Shown: positions 33,861-46,336 of the stretch, piece by piece
How the letters are laid out: every line of letters starts with the position of its first letter
Numbering within the stretch: the first letter of the stretch is position 1
NCBI GenBank assembly: GCA_021030915.1
Contig: JAGEMR010000057.1
Location: 1 to 64,000 of the forward strand
From: Astrothelium macrocarpum
Taxonomy: Eukaryota; Ascomycota; Dothideomycetes; Trypetheliales; Trypetheliaceae
Reading direction: 5' to 3'
Length of the DNA: 64,000 nt
Notes under the pieces: model-generated
Databases searched by the model: none
Told to the model about the DNA's origin: nothing
The model's input: only the letters and a program-made list of their open reading frames with translations
Translations under genes and position numbers: made by a program

Positions 33861-35147
33861 TCACGCCCCTGTTGGTGTTAGCACAGCCCTATACCGGACC
33901 TTGCCTTCGCTTAGTCTCTTCATCGCCTCTGTAATTCCGTCCACAGACATGGGAAACTTTTGGATGATGGGCTTAATCTGGTGATGTGCCGCAAATTCGA
34001 GCATCTGAATGTGAGGAAAGCGCGGCGAGATAACTGAGCCCTGAAGAGTCCAGGCAAGATGCAAAAACTCCCAGTAAGGAAGCGCGATCTCGCCATGGGC
34101 AACGACAAGCGGGAAGATCGAAGCACCGGGAGCAAGCGCGGGCACAAAGACGTTCCAGTCTAGAATTCACGCACCGCTCGTTAGTGGCGTTCCATGTAAG
34201 GCTGCAGAGATGAGAGCGGGGGAGGCACAGAGGGGTAGGGGTCCCGATAGGGCAAATGCACCCAGCAAAAAATGGTGGGGGCGGGGCAGTAGCAGCAGCA
34301 ACAGCAGTAGCAATAACAGCAACCAAGCAAAAAAAAAAAAAGCAAACTTACCAGGCATCACGCTCGTAGTAACCAGCAACCGATTCAACGGCCTCCCAAT
34401 ATCCAGCCTCGTCACGCCCTTCATGGCGTAGAACTCGCTGGCGCCCAGGCCCATGGCCTCCTGCCGCTTGGAGTCGGTGCCGCTGAAGACGACCACCTCG
34501 CAGCCCATCTTGGCGGCGAACTGGATAGCCAGGTGGCCCAGCCCGCCGACGCCCATGACGCCGACGCGCTCCGTCGGCTGCGTGTCGTACTTGCGCAGCG
34601 CGTTGAACACGGTCGCGCCGCCGCACATCAGCGGCGCCGCGTCCTCGTCCGCGATGCCGTCCGGCACCTTGAACAGGAAGGGCTCCTTCCAGATGGCGCC
34701 CGTGCCGAAGCTGCCTTGGTCGAGGTTCGCCATGCCGTACATCTTGCGGTCGGGGCAGAAGGTCTCATTGCCGCTGAGACAGTGTTTGCCTGAGAGAGGA
34801 GGGGGCCGGTGGTCAGCCTTAATGAGGGGGATTGGGGGTAGGGGGGTTTAGAAGCATCGAAAGGTAGGCAATCACTTACATTCACCACAGCAGTCGTGTT
34901 GGAAGCCCCAGCCGACGCGGTCGCCTACTTTGAGTTTGCGGACGTTGGGCCCAATGGATTTGACAATGCCGACACCCTCGTGACCAAGGCACATATCCCT
35001 GTGCCTGTGGTGCTCGTCTGTGCCGCAGACTCCGGAGGCTGTGATTTCGACGTAGACTTCATTATCTGTCGGGTCTGCTTTTGTAGTTGTACCTTGCTTA
35101 ATTGTGCGGTCCTCAGCACCTTTGAAGATGGTGAATTCGACGGTCAT
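33861..35147 (-). CDS. zinc-dependent alcohol dehydrogenase, ADH6/CAD-like
   Basis: A medium-chain dehydrogenase/reductase, probably NADP(H)-dependent, acting on aldehydes and aromatic or branched alcohols. Exons 35147-34880, 34789-34352 and 34159-33861 give 334 residues. Zinc ligands are visible: Cys41 in GVCGTDEHH and GHEGVG (His56) for the catalytic zinc, and Cys87, Cys90, Cys93 and Cys101 for the structural zinc. The Rossmann motif is GVGGLGHLAIQFAAKMG. The first intron (34790-34879, 90 bp) splits the Cys90 codon; the second (34160-34351, 192 bp) joins TTSVMP to DWNVFVPALAPGA and contains a CTG/CAG-like microsatellite plus a long T run. The C-terminus IIQKFPMSVDGITEAMKRLSEGKVRYRAVL is typical. 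Substrate cannot be told from sequence. Confidence 0.92.
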
Positions 35148-36282
35148 TTTGGGCGATTGGTATGAGGAAAGTCTCTGGTGTTGAATGTCTTCAATTGGTG
35201 ACGCGAGGGAGAGAAACGGAGAGCGCGGAATAGATTCACAGTTACAGACCAAGCAAAGTGGACCTAGGAAAGGTTTTATGTATGAATCGTACAGCGAGAG
35301 CCAGAGCTTCAGAGCTCCATTTAGGCTTACTACGGCAGCTACACGGGCATCACATATGTACGCTAGACCATCTTGTACGCCGGCAAAGCTTCACATATGA
35401 CGTCTGGTCTTGGTCATCTCATTGGCAGATGACAAAGCCACTGCTAGAGAAAGAGAGAGAAATCACAATTAGAAGTGATGGAACAGGGCAAATTTCGGGT
35501 TAGCCCCGAACAAAAGCCTATCGCTATGCTCGTTATTGGCTCGGATATTTCTTGGGTGACGGCGGAAGATCGCTATCAGATCACATCTACACCCAATGGG
35601 AGCTTTCCGACTACAAGCTGCCTCTCGAGTCGGAAACGCCGCAATACACCGCCAGAGCGTAGTCCAATGGCAAAAGACATGCGGATTCAGACGGCTGTTA
35701 TTCCCGCCAAGGAAGGCAATAGTGGCAGTTTGGTTCATTTCTATCTGATCTTTCTGGAACAACGGATAGTTATGTCGTGTCTCGTCGCTTACCGCGCGTC
35801 GTAAAACCCCATGCCCTCTCCCGAACGGAAGTAATGGCAATGCTTGACGTTCATAGACAATATCGCACCTTGCGATTCTATTGATATGTTTTATCGGCAT
35901 TATGTAAGTTTGTTTCATTTTTGACTTTGGCCATTACTCAGAAACTAGGAGATAATCGACTTCTGTCCATGACCGGTCTTATAATAGCAAAATCAAAGAT
36001 GAGAGGAGTTGGTGGAGCTCAGGATCCATCTCTAATGCCCATCCATCGTAACCTCCGGTACCGGTGGACCGATCTCTTGCTGAGAGTATTATCTGCACAA
36101 CCCACTCCGGCCCACATCATATGTACCCGAGGAGGCAAAAACCAAAAATTCCCAGCCTAACCGTCCGAATGACGTGAGAAACCAAAACACATCTAACTCC
36201 TCCATTCGCCCACACCCGTTATGCTTTTTAAAAGGGACCAAATCCCCCTTTGCCCCACAATCACATCCTACATCAGCGGTCC
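35148..36282. other. intergenic, nothing recognised
   Basis: Upstream of the alcohol dehydrogenase and downstream of the Par32-like gene. Two overlapping frames of 110-150 codons around 35470-35920 lie on opposite strands, and neither shows family features. Confidence 0.4.
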
Positions 36283-36834
36283 TCACTGCCTACTCAGCGT
36301 CTTCGACACCGCGCTCCACGCCCCCTCAAGCCTCCGCTTTGTCCGCTCCCCACTCCACGCACTTGTATCCGAAGCCCCGCTACCGCCGCTGCTTCCGCTC
36401 CCTTGCCGACCACTCCTCCCCCTGCCCATCTCCATCCCTTCCAGATAACCGTCCTCACTCACCACATTACCTGCGCCACCGCGACCCAAGTGGTGGTACA
36501 CCGGCGCCGCGCGCTCCTGCAACCGTCGGTCCCGCGCCAGCTCCTCGTCGAATCGGAAGATGGCCTGTTCGGGAGTTGAGTCGGCCATGTTACCGAAGCC
36601 ACCGCGGCCGGAGGTGAATTTGCGTGAGGAATGAGCGCTGGCAGAAGAGGATGAGGAGGACGAGGAAGAGGAGGCAGCAGCGGGGTGGAGGAGAGCGAGA
36701 GAAGCAGGGCCAGAGGCCGTGGGACCGTTGGTCAGGTTTGAAGGGACGCGAGTATAGTTACCAGCGCCGCCGCGGCCGGTCGATATAACGGGTCTACGTG
36801 GAGTTGGGTGTGGTTCGGTGAGGTGGATAGGCAT
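36283..36834 (-). CDS. Par32-like GRGG-repeat protein (DUF3602)
   Basis: A small fungal protein with three copies of the GRGG(A/F)GN motif: STGRGGAGNYT near residue 18, TSGRGGFGNMA near 80 and HLGRGGAGNVV near 117. This repeat defines the family containing yeast Par32/Amu1, a phosphoprotein that responds to TORC1 inhibition and affects ammonium transporters. The ATG at 36834 (MPIHLTEPHPTPRRPV) is chosen because the preceding in-frame residues are not part of the family; this gives 183 residues. A run of about 10 serines lies in the middle. Biochemical role outside yeast is not established. Confidence 0.8.
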   Translation of the reverse strand: MPIHLTEPHPTPRRPVISTGRGGAGNYTRVPSNLTNGPTASGPASLALLHPAAASSSSSSSSSSASAHSSRKFTSGRGGFGNMADSTPEQAIFRFDEELARDRRLQERAAPVYHHLGRGGAGNVVSEDGYLEGMEMGRGRSGRQGSGSSGGSGASDTSAWSGERTKRRLEGAWSAVSKTLSRQ

Positions 36835-38474
36835 CGAAGTGATGGTGTTGACAGACTTGATAGTCGATGAATGGAAGATGATTCTGAAGAGGCTCGAAAG
36901 GATAATACGATTACTCTCGATGTTGGAGACGAACAAGCAAGGTAAAGATGAGATTTAACAAACTGATTTTGATGAGGATGCAAGGTGGTTTTGAGATATT
37001 TCAGCCCGGTGAGTCAACACAACCAATTGAAACCTGGTTGGTAGAACGTGGCAATGGCGAGCTTCCAGAGACGAATTACGAGAGCAAGGGAAATACAGCT
37101 GACAGCTCACCTTATAACGGATCTGACGCCATTAACCCAGAAGATTCTGCAACAAAACTACAATGCTCACTATCCAGTTGACTGCAATGCCTAAGCCGTT
37201 AATTGAAATAGTAATGATGAAAGAAAGCTGGGCAACCCAGGTCACACGCAGCAGGGCCGGCACGCCTACACGCCAGCCAAGCAAGCAAAAACAGACTACG
37301 CTTTCCAGTTAACGGCAGTCGATCGCGTTCAATGGGGTAATGAAAACTGGAATCGTGGCCGCCTTCGTTTCACACTTTGCACAGAGACGCCAGCGGCAAT
37401 GGTAGCGAATGGAACCCCGACAAGCCCATCTGAAAATCTTTCATCTCTCCCAAGGAAACCGGTTCGCGGGGCCGCTGCGGCTACTCTCGGATATACTCCG
37501 TACTCCGTACCGCCATCTGGACCTTCAACCACCGTCAGGCACGCCGTTTAAAAGATGAATCGTTGAGACTCCGTCGAGGGAGAACAGAGGTTAGGTTAGT
37601 ATGGATCTGGGCACCGCAGTCTGACCGGATGTGGGCGGAGGCGGTGTGGCGCAAATTGCTTGCAAACTGACCAGCGAGGGCAGGCCTTGCGCAAAGAGGG
37701 GAAAGCAATAAAATGGGGGTAATGAAAATCGGGCTCTTCAATGGCCTTCCGTCAATCATGCGCTGAACACGTAAAGTATTTACTACCTTGTTTTCTAGGC
37801 TGACGATTTTATGCAGCGTGACCCAGATCGTTGGTAATTTCGTTGCTATGCTGTGAAGTGCATGACCAGCATATTGAACGGCTCGACGGCATTTCATCCA
37901 AAATGCCATCTATTTGCTTTTTCTACGACACCACGGATTGCTGATCATCAGACTTGGAGACGAAAAAGAATGCTCTTAGTCATACTCGATGTTGGAGAGA
38001 CTACTGCAACAGGCATGAGCCGCACATGATGCAGGAGATTTTGGTGCCATTCTCCCCGCAAAATGACCAGCGCTAAAATGGTAATGCCAGGCCACATGGA
38101 GAAGATCTTGCATATGGCTTTGTGGCTAGCTATTTGCAGAACTAGAAAAATGAAGAGCAAACTGCTCTCCCAAATGCTCCAAATACCGGGGTATCTATCA
38201 AACATGTAGGCAGGAGCTTATAGCGCCATGAAATGCAACAAAAAGTTACAGGAAAAACACTTTGAAGTCCTCGAAATGTTGGGAGAGTTCCGAGCTAAAG
38301 CTGCCTGGGCAAACCTATTCCATCGCCACAATGCGGCTGGCTTTTCGTCCCGTTTGGCTGGACCAAACTCTGAGTATTTGAAGTCAATGTAGTCTTTGGC
38401 CGTGGCCAAGCTGAAAAAGAGTGGGACCGTGTGTAGATCCCAATGTTGAGGCATTTGAGGCATTTTAAAATCCC
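36835..38474. other. long intergenic, nothing recognised
   Basis: Upstream of the Par32-like gene and downstream of ARP1. Scattered frames under 130 codons without coding character. No RNA gene seen. Confidence 0.4.
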
Positions 38475-39842
38475 TCAGGGAAGCTTTGTATGGATGATGT
38501 CCGGATTTTCATGGTATTCCTCCATGCTCACCCACATCTACGCACCATTAGCCTCAATGATACAGAGCGGAAATCCAGTAGAGCTTGTACCTTTCTGAAT
38601 GTACTCAGACCAGCAAGAATACTGCCCCCAATCCAAGTCGTGTATTTTCTCTCCGGAGGCGCGAAGATTTTGATTCGCATATCTTTTACCGCAAGCCGCT
38701 GTACTTCGGCCAATAGTCTATCACCAAAACCTTTTGTGAGCGTTGAACCACCGGACAGGACGATGTTGCCAAAGAGCGATTTTCGTAGGTCGAGATCGGT
38801 GCGGTTGATGGCGTCTACGACGATCTGGTGGATGCCAGGATATTCGAGACCGATGATTTCGGGATCAAAGAGGATCTCGGGAGCGCGAAATCGTTCGGTG
38901 CCAATCTGTATGGAATTTGTTACTTCTTCTCTTTGATCACCCCAACACTACGACTGAGGGAGTTTTACCTTGAGCTTGTTGCCATCCGGCAACGTGTAAT
39001 CGATGCTCTTACCCTCTGTTCTTGCTGCAGCTCCTGTCCATTCCTTTTCTTCTTTTCTTGGATCAAGCGCAATGTACGCCGTTTTTTCCTTGATGATTCT
39101 TACAACTTCTTTCTCCGCACTCGTATGAAACACATGACCGCTCTTTCTCAATAACGTTTGTAGATATTCTGTGACGTCTCGGCCAGCCACGTCTATTCGC
39201 CTTATACTGCTAGGAATTGCAAAGCCTTCGTAGACGGGTACGGCGTGTGAGACTCCGTCTCCAGAGTCAAGCACTACTCCTGTTGTTCGACCTGAAGAGT
39301 AAAGTGATAGTATAGCCTGTATCGATGTGTATAATGCGGGAATGTTGAAAGTCTCGAACAATATCTGCGCTGCGGTATCTCGGTTGGTGCGTGGGTTTAA
39401 TGGCGGCTCGGTTAGTAGGACGGGATGCTGCGTTGCGAGATGGCTCATTAGAATGCTTTCTCTACATGCATTGCGAAATAATATAGGGCGTCGTTGAGTT
39501 TGAGAGGCTTTTTGTAGACTTCAAGGAGCAACATACCTCTTCGCTCAACGTTTTCAACTCTTCGGAATACACATATTGCCATATTCGCTCCATATCATCC
39601 CACTCTGTGACAATTCCATGTTCCAGCGGGTATCTTATCTTCAATAATCCTCGCAACTCTTGCGCTCGTGGTCCGATAAACACATCCCCTTCCAGAGCAC
39701 CAGCTAATACGCGGACATGTTTGGGTCTGCCGACGAAAGATGGGAATGTAGATTTGGGAAAATCTTCTCCTGCAAAACCGGCTCTTATTGTGCCACTTCC
39801 ATTGTCGAGGACTATGGGTGCATTGTGGAGAGTGTCGCCCAT
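38475..39842 (-). CDS. actin-related protein 1 (centractin), dynactin filament
   Basis: Arp1 forms the short filament at the core of dynactin, which links dynein to cargo and, in fungi, supports nuclear migration and hyphal growth. Four exons (39842-39537, 39427-38969, 38905-38591, 38537-38475) give 380 residues, the family length. Motifs: PIVLDNGSGTIRAGFAGEDFP (phosphate 1), VVLDSGDGVSHAVPVYEG (phosphate 2), IVLSGGSTLTKGFGDRL and KYTTWIGGSILAGLSTF. The C-terminal exon reads MWVSMEEYHENPDIIHTKLP. Introns: 39428-39536 (109 bp; acceptor CGCAG chosen because it gives LSEE-HPVLLTEPPLNPR), 38906-38968 and 38538-38590. Intact. Confidence 0.95.
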
Positions 39843-40336
39843 ACTTATGGGATCGGAATCTTGTAGTCCTGGGCCAGCTCGGAGATGTTTTGCTCTGTGG
39901 GATTGAATGGCTTTTCAGTCAACTGCAAGATGCTCAATCGGATAAGTCCATAAACGGCGGGAACGCGGCGTTATCACATTGAACACGGGTAATGAGACTA
40001 TTGATATTGGAATGTTTAAAAAAAGTTAAAGGTCGACGCGAGTCGCGTCCGCACCCGGACGCGGAAATCGTCCGAAAAATCGACCAAAACTACAAAAAGC
40101 TCTCGTTTATGACCTTGCAAGCTTTACGGTCTAGTATGCTTGATAAGTCTTTGTTGTTGGGCTTTTATCGCTAGAAAATCATTATCGCTTTACACGTAGG
40201 TATCTTTCTATGAGTGCCGTCTTGGCCATTGCTGTGTAGACAAACATCACGCCGCCCCTAGCCATATAGCTCCTTTCACTTCATTGAGCTGTTCTCTCGA
40301 ATCAAAACTGCGCTGTGAAGAATAGTTGCTAACACA
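39843..40336. other. ARP1 upstream / HAS1 3' region
   Basis: About 490 bp between two leftward genes. Contains a short CpG-rich tract near 40031-40080; no gene recognised. Confidence 0.4.
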
Positions 40337-42401
40337 TTATCTTTTCTTGTGAAAATGCTTTTGCTTTGGCTGACTGCCATATGCTCTACGCCCGTCATGC
40401 TTCTTGTCCCTACTCATACTGGCACCTAATGCAATATCCACTCGTGGTGGCGTGGGAAATCCAAATGCTTTGGCTACCTTGACCAAGTCAAGTTTGTGCA
40501 CGTCGAACACAGATCTCAGGCTATGCGAGGCATACGCTTGCAAGTAGGATCTGTATCCGTCTTTTGCAGACTGCAAAGAGATATGAATCAGCCAGCGTCT
40601 TTGGGGAGGTTTGAGGGAAAGAAGGTATACTATACCTTGTTGAGGTAGAAATTGGATCCAATCAGCTTCTCAAGTTGACTTTGAATGTTCACAATCTTCT
40701 TTGTAGGCATCTCAAACTCAACTAAGGGCACTCGTGCTTCTTTGAGGTGGCTTAAAAAACCGACTTCAGAAGGCTGAAGAAACATGAGGCTACGACCTTT
40801 GCCATTAGCACCGCGAGCTGTCCGACCGACGCGGTGTATGTAATCTCGAGGATCATCTGGCCTGGGTTGTCGTTAGCAATGAATCGGTCGAACCGCACTT
40901 ATAGTGGACTTACGGATCGAACTGAATGATCCAATCAACGGCGGGGATCTATCATTTTGTAATCAGCAAAATCTGGCAAAATTTATATTTTTGAGCTGCG
41001 ACGAACATCAAGACCTCGTGCAGCAACATCAGTACAAATCAATGTGCCCTGTTTGGCATTACAAAACTCAAAGAATGTAGCAGTACGCTTTGCTTGTTTC
41101 TGTTTGCCATGAAGGTCGATGACAGGCAGATCAATCTAAGAAAGATCAGTTCAATCCCAAAGCCGCGTGAATTCTGTGTGACGAACGTAGTTGAGGAGCT
41201 CTGAGTAATATTTGACACAATTGCAGCTGGAAAAGAAGACGATGATCTTCTTTTTTTGCATCTTTTTCAGAAACGTGAACAGTAGTCGAAATCGTAAATC
41301 CGAATCGCAGACGACATAACCTTGTTCTAAGCCTTCCACGGTACTGTGCTCTGTACGATGGTCAACGTTGATGTATAGTGGACCAGGTCGCAGCGATATT
41401 CGTGCAAGATCCTCGACTTTTGTTGTTTGCGTTGCGGAGAAAAGCATGGTTTGTCGTTCGTCTTTTGGCAAAATCTTGATAATCTGCCGCATTTCATCCT
41501 CAAATCCAACCTCGAGAATCCTATCTGCTTCGTCAATCACGAGAGCCTTGACATTTTTAAAGATGAATCCTTGTGTATTTTGTAGGTGATCAAGAAGCCG
41601 GCCTGGTGTGGCTATAAGTAGATTAACGCCCTTGGATAGCTTGTCTGCTTCAGCTCTTCTATTAGCCCCTCCAATCACTATCCCGAATGTCTGAGAGTGA
41701 TGCTCCATCAACTCGCGAGCAACTCCAAAAATTTGCAAGGCAAGTTCTCGTGTGGGAGAGACGACGATTACTCCTGTACCGTTTCGCGGTTTGTACCTTA
41801 ACGCACTCAACATCTCAACTGCAGGAATGAGAAATGCCAAAGTTTTCCCAGAACCCGTTTTGGCAGCTCCCAACACATCTTTCCCAGCTAACAAAGGAGG
41901 AATGCCTCTACGTTGTATCTCTGTCATGTTCTCAAATTTCATGTCTTCGGTGATGGCCTTCATTGTCTTTTCCGATAATTTAAGGTCGGAGAACTTTTGA
42001 GGCTCTGCATCTACAATTGGGAGTGACAGTCCTGATGCAGATGGTAGATCTGCTGATTCAGTATTATCGTCACCATTTGCGGGTAGAGCATTATCTTCGT
42101 CGTCCGCCTGTGAAATTCCCTCAGCCGCGGCCAAGGCAGCTTCTTGCAACTGCCGATTTGCAGATTTTTCAGCTTCAACATCTTCGTCCTCACTTTCCGA
42201 TGCGGATGATCCGATATCTCCTGCATATGTGGTTTCTTGCTCTCGTTTAGCTTTTTTGTTCGATTCAAGAGGCGTTCCATTTAGAGATTGCGTCTGGAGG
42301 GATTCATGGGAGTCTGTCTGTTCGTGGTGATTTCCATTCAACACTTTCGTGCCACCATGCTTCCTCTTCCGTTTCTTTGATATGGGTTCGGTACTAGCCA
42401 T
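40337..42401 (-). CDS. HAS1: DEAD-box RNA helicase HAS1
   Basis: Has1 is a nucleolar helicase needed for maturation of both ribosomal subunits. Five exons give 612 residues. A basic/acidic low-complexity N-terminus (KKRKRKHGG, SESEDEDVEAE) precedes the core: Q-motif TEIQRRGIPPLL, Walker A AAKTGSGKT (179-187), PTRELALQ, TPGRLLDHLQ, DEAD (290-293), SAT, then after splicing FFSSCNCVKYY, TDVAARGLDIPAVDWI and HRVGRTARG. The C-terminal domain keeps DLPVIDLHGKQKQAKR and KSAKDGYRSYLQAYASHSL, typical of HAS1, then a basic tail. Introns: 41136-41186, 40949-41006, 40862-40913 and 40571-40635; the first two use GTTCGT donors. The gene is divergent from the FLC gene. Confidence 0.96.
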
Positions 42402-43884
42402 GGTTGCAGACCGGAAAAAAGTGCACTTCAACTTTGTCTTGACGGTCAAAAAATAATCGCCAAGCCGTAATTCTGCCGGCGCGGCTACAAGCGAGAAACG
42501 AGGCGGAAATTCTCCGCTGCCTGGGGTCAACTCTTAATGTCACGTGATCTTTCACCAAATCTGACTGGATTTTGAACAGTTTGACATTTGGATACCTTAG
42601 TCATGGCTTTTCAATACTTTGAGGCCAAGCCAAAGACGAAGCTGGCAGGAACAGACCCCAGACTACTACTTACATTTCGTGGAGGTGGAAAAGTTGCTAA
42701 ACTGTATAGATGATCCATCTTGCACAAAGACACCTTACCAACACGAGGTCGTTTTGGGGTCCGCCTTATTTAGCAACGTCGCAATCTCATTAAATTATTA
42801 CGAGATGTTCTAGCCGGATGAGTACAGAATATCAGAGACGGCCAAGCCAACTGTTTGCTTGATGCCAAAACTTACAGTGCAATCTTGTTTCATTACGGGC
42901 CACTTCGTGGACGGATAGATCTTGTGAGAGCGGCTCGTAAATCAGTGCCTTGGTTAATGACGTTATGGAAATCAAGTGAACTGGTGACCAAGTCGGATTT
43001 GCGATTGTATGCACCGGGGTTGATTGGCCTGGGGTCACCTGTTACAGCAAAGGTGCCAAACAACAGGCTTTTGAGACGAATGACGTGTAGGAGGGCACAC
43101 CTTTTGCGTACCAGAGAACCCGGAACAGCTAGAACCGCGCGTCACCTCTGGCGTTCTGACAAGAGCCGTCTTATCTTGTAGGCCTGCAGAAATTTGCCAG
43201 AGAGGAGGGTTCTGCAGAACAGTTCTCTTATTGTTGCTGCACACCTAGGTCACGAACGAACGCTCATCTCAATTCTTGTAACCATTAGCAGCTGATCAGA
43301 CACGAGTTCTTGGCGCGAGGATTGGCGAGCAGAGCTCATCCTCTTACGTGTATTCCGAATTCGTGCCGACCCCTGAATTTGGCGCATCACCCAAACGAGG
43401 CACGGAGCCGCTCCATTCCTCTACACAGCCTCAGTGCCACCGGCATCTCAACTCGCACGTCTACCACCTCTGGGCTGTGGACTCTTTTTTCGACCTCATC
43501 GTCTTGCTGGAGGCTGGGTGCTGGGGAATCACAGTCGTTTTACTATCAAACAGCGAGTTGCCGTTTTCCGGCCGTCGTACCTGCAGCGCCACGCACTACT
43601 CCAACCCCGTCACCGCGACGACCGCCCAACCTTTTCCCTTTCGACTTACCCCTTTGCTGCCCACTCCTTCGCGGGGTTTCACAACACTCGTTGATCGTGT
43701 CTCTCACTACTGTTCACTACTGTTCATCTGTTGTTGATGCTACAACCTTTACACTGAGCATTGTCTGCACCTTATCTGACTTTTGGCGTGGTGCGCCCGT
43801 CCGCGCTCTACCGAATCCATCCTGCAAAGGAGACCTTCGTCTGTACCATCAACTACAACAACTCTACCACCCATATCCATCAAA
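42402..43884. other. divergent promoter region, HAS1 and FLC gene
   Basis: No gene recognised. The right part is C/T-rich (43350-43880) and leads directly into the FLC start, so it is probably its core promoter and long 5' leader; several upstream ATGs open short overlapping frames there. Confidence 0.45.
42540..42547. promoter_or_regulatory. TCACGTGA palindrome upstream of HAS1
   Basis: Same octamer as before SPT6, 139 bp upstream of the HAS1 start codon, a typical promoter distance. Candidate site for a Cbf1-like bHLH factor; inferred from sequence only. Confidence 0.45.
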
Positions 43885-46336
43885 ATGGATTACTCGATAA
43901 AAAGAACACCCTTTGCGCTTCTTCTCGCCTACCTTTTTGTCCTCACACCTCTGTCGCTGGCCGAACGACTGATCGAATCCGAGTCTCTCAACCCTTGCCA
44001 AGCTGATTCGCGATTTTCGGCCACGCTCTTCAATGTCGCCTTCACTCCGGAGAACAACTCTCTGTCCTTCAATATCGATGGTGTATCAGACATTTCGGGC
44101 AATGTCACTGCTGAATTAAACTTCATTGTCTACGGATTCAATGCCTACCATCAAACCATCAATCCTTGCACAAGCACTGAACTTGATGGACTCTGTCCCA
44201 TGAACGAGGGGCAAATCCAAATTCAATCAGCCAATACACAGATCGATGCCAGTGTCCTCAAGAATATTCCTGGTAAGTTTCAAGGACGCCGCGAACCCCA
44301 TCTGTCAATCTTCATTAGGAGAAAGCCATTGTCAGACACTAATCATCGCTCGCTCTTTAGGCATCGCATACACTGTCCCTGATTTAGACGCAAAAATTCA
44401 GATTTACATCAACATGACTGATTCGGCAGAAAGTGTTGCCTGTGTGGAAGCCTCGCTCTCAAATGGAAAGACTGTGTATCAAAAAGCCGTCAGCTGGACC
44501 ACGGCCGTTATTGCAGGCATCGCGCTCATCACTTCTGCTATTACTTCTGGTCTTGGACATTCAAATACCGCTGCTCACGTTGCCGCCAACGCCCTCTCGC
44601 TCTTTGGCTACTTTCAGGCTCAAGCTTTCATTGGCATGTCTGCCGTCACCTTACCACCTATTGTGGCATCTTGGACCCAAAATTTCCAATGGAGCATGGG
44701 AATTATCAGAGTTGGGTTCTTACAAAACTTGGCTTTGTGGTATCAACGAGCAACCGGTGGCACGCCGTCCCAAATTTTGTCCGACCTTTCCACCGTTTCT
44801 GTCGAGGTCGAAAAGAGATCTCTGGATAATACTAACAGGATGATTCGTCGGGGTGCTGAGGCTTTTATGTCAAAATCTCTTCATACTGCCGGTAGTCTTT
44901 TACGCCGCGGAGCTGAAGTTCTCACTGCCCGAACAAACAGTCAAGCTTCCACTCAGGTAGGCGGATCCTCGGTCGTTGTTCGAGGTATTGACCGTGTCGG
45001 TTTCCGCGCTGGTATCGAGCCCACTAACATTTTCCTCACCGGCTACATCTTCTTTGTCATTTTCGTCATCTTCACCGTTTTAGGTCTCTTGGTATTCAAA
45101 GGTGTCTGTGAATTGCTTGCCAGATCTGGAAAAATGAAGGCAGATACTTTCCAGGATTTCAGAAATGGCTGGACGACTGTTGTCAAAGGAATTCTCTACC
45201 GCATTGTAAGTTGAGCCTGGACTGCGGAAAAGCTCTACGGCCCACTGACAAATCCTAGGTCCTTATCGGTTTCCCACAAATGGTGGTCCTCTGTTTCTGG
45301 GAATTGACAGTCAGAGATTCTTCGGCGGAGGTCGTACTCGCTGTATTTACGATATTTACCATGATTGCCATACTTGGCTGGGCTTCGTCGAAAGTGATTA
45401 GGATTGCTCAGCGGTCCATCACCATGCACCAAAATCCTGCCTATATCCTCTATTCGGATCCCGTTGCATTGAACAAATGGGGCTTCCTCTACGTTCAGTT
45501 CAAAGCCACTGCGTACTATTTCATCGTACCTCTGCTTATTTACATTCTCGTCAAAGGAATGTTCATTGGTCTCTCCCAATCGCATGGTACTGTTCAGGCA
45601 ATTGCCCTTGTCTTGTTGGAAGCAGCCATCTTGATTGCTGTCAGCATCATCAGGCCGTACATGGATAAAAAGGTTAACGCATTCAATATTGCGATTGCAG
45701 CTGCAAACTTTTTAAGTGCAATCTTCCTGCTACTCTTCACTGAGGTCTTCAATCAACCGGTAAGCAATCTCTGCCGATCAAGTGCTGATCAAGTTTAACA
45801 TCCTACAGGGCATTGTCACTGGTGTCATTGGTGTCGTCTTTTTCATCTTCAACGCTGCCTTTGCGACCGTACTACTGGTACTGGTCCTTGTCTCCTCCAT
45901 CTATGCCATTGTTTCAAAGAATCCCGACACGCGGTATCAACCCATGCGCGACGATCGCGGTTCTTTTATCAAATCACAGACCCAGCTTGGAAATACGGAA
46001 CTTGATGCATTGGGTGCTACAGCTCGTGGTGACAAGGCCGGTTACTACGGTAAACCTCGACTTGAGGATGATGACGAATCCTTTTCCTCGTCATCAGATC
46101 GTCCAAAGCCTGAAGGCGGACCATATGCGCCAGCGCCAACCTCGTATGGGAATGGGAATCCGCCTCGATCACCAATTAATGCGTCAGTTCCCATGTTTCC
46201 CGGCAATGGAGGTGGTAGGCACGGTCCACCATCTTACGGTGGTGATCGAACCGAATCTTTAAGATCTGATGCCTCACGGTACAGAAACCAAAACAACACA
46301 AGTCCTTGGCAGCGAGGTGCTGGCTATGATCATTAA
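43885..46336 (+). CDS. FLC-family (flavin carrier / TRP-like) membrane protein
   Basis: The family is known in yeast as Flc1-3 (ER/vacuolar; FAD import, calcium and cell-wall homeostasis) and is related to Pkd2 TRP-like channels. Exons 43885-44272, 44361-45205, 45259-45759 and 45809-46336 give 753 residues. A signal peptide (ALLLAYLFVLTPLSLA) is followed by a lumenal ML-like lipid-binding domain with paired cysteines (LNPCQADSRF, INPCTS, LDGLCPMN), then about nine membrane segments from ~residue 190 (WTTAVIAGIALITSAIT; TGYIFFVIFVIFTVLGLLVF; VVLAVFTIFTMIAILGWA; GVVFFIFNAAFATVLLVLVL). The cytosolic tail is Pro/Gly/Ser-rich with acidic DDDESFSSSSD. Introns: 44273-44360, 45206-45258 and 45760-45808, all with GTAAGT/GTAAGC donors. 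The start is in good context (ATCAAAATGG). Confidence 0.93.

Noticed and set aside
34453..34851. Antisense frames over the alcohol dehydrogenase
   Set aside because: GC-rich shadow of the dehydrogenase exon; the sense strand has clear zinc and Rossmann motifs.
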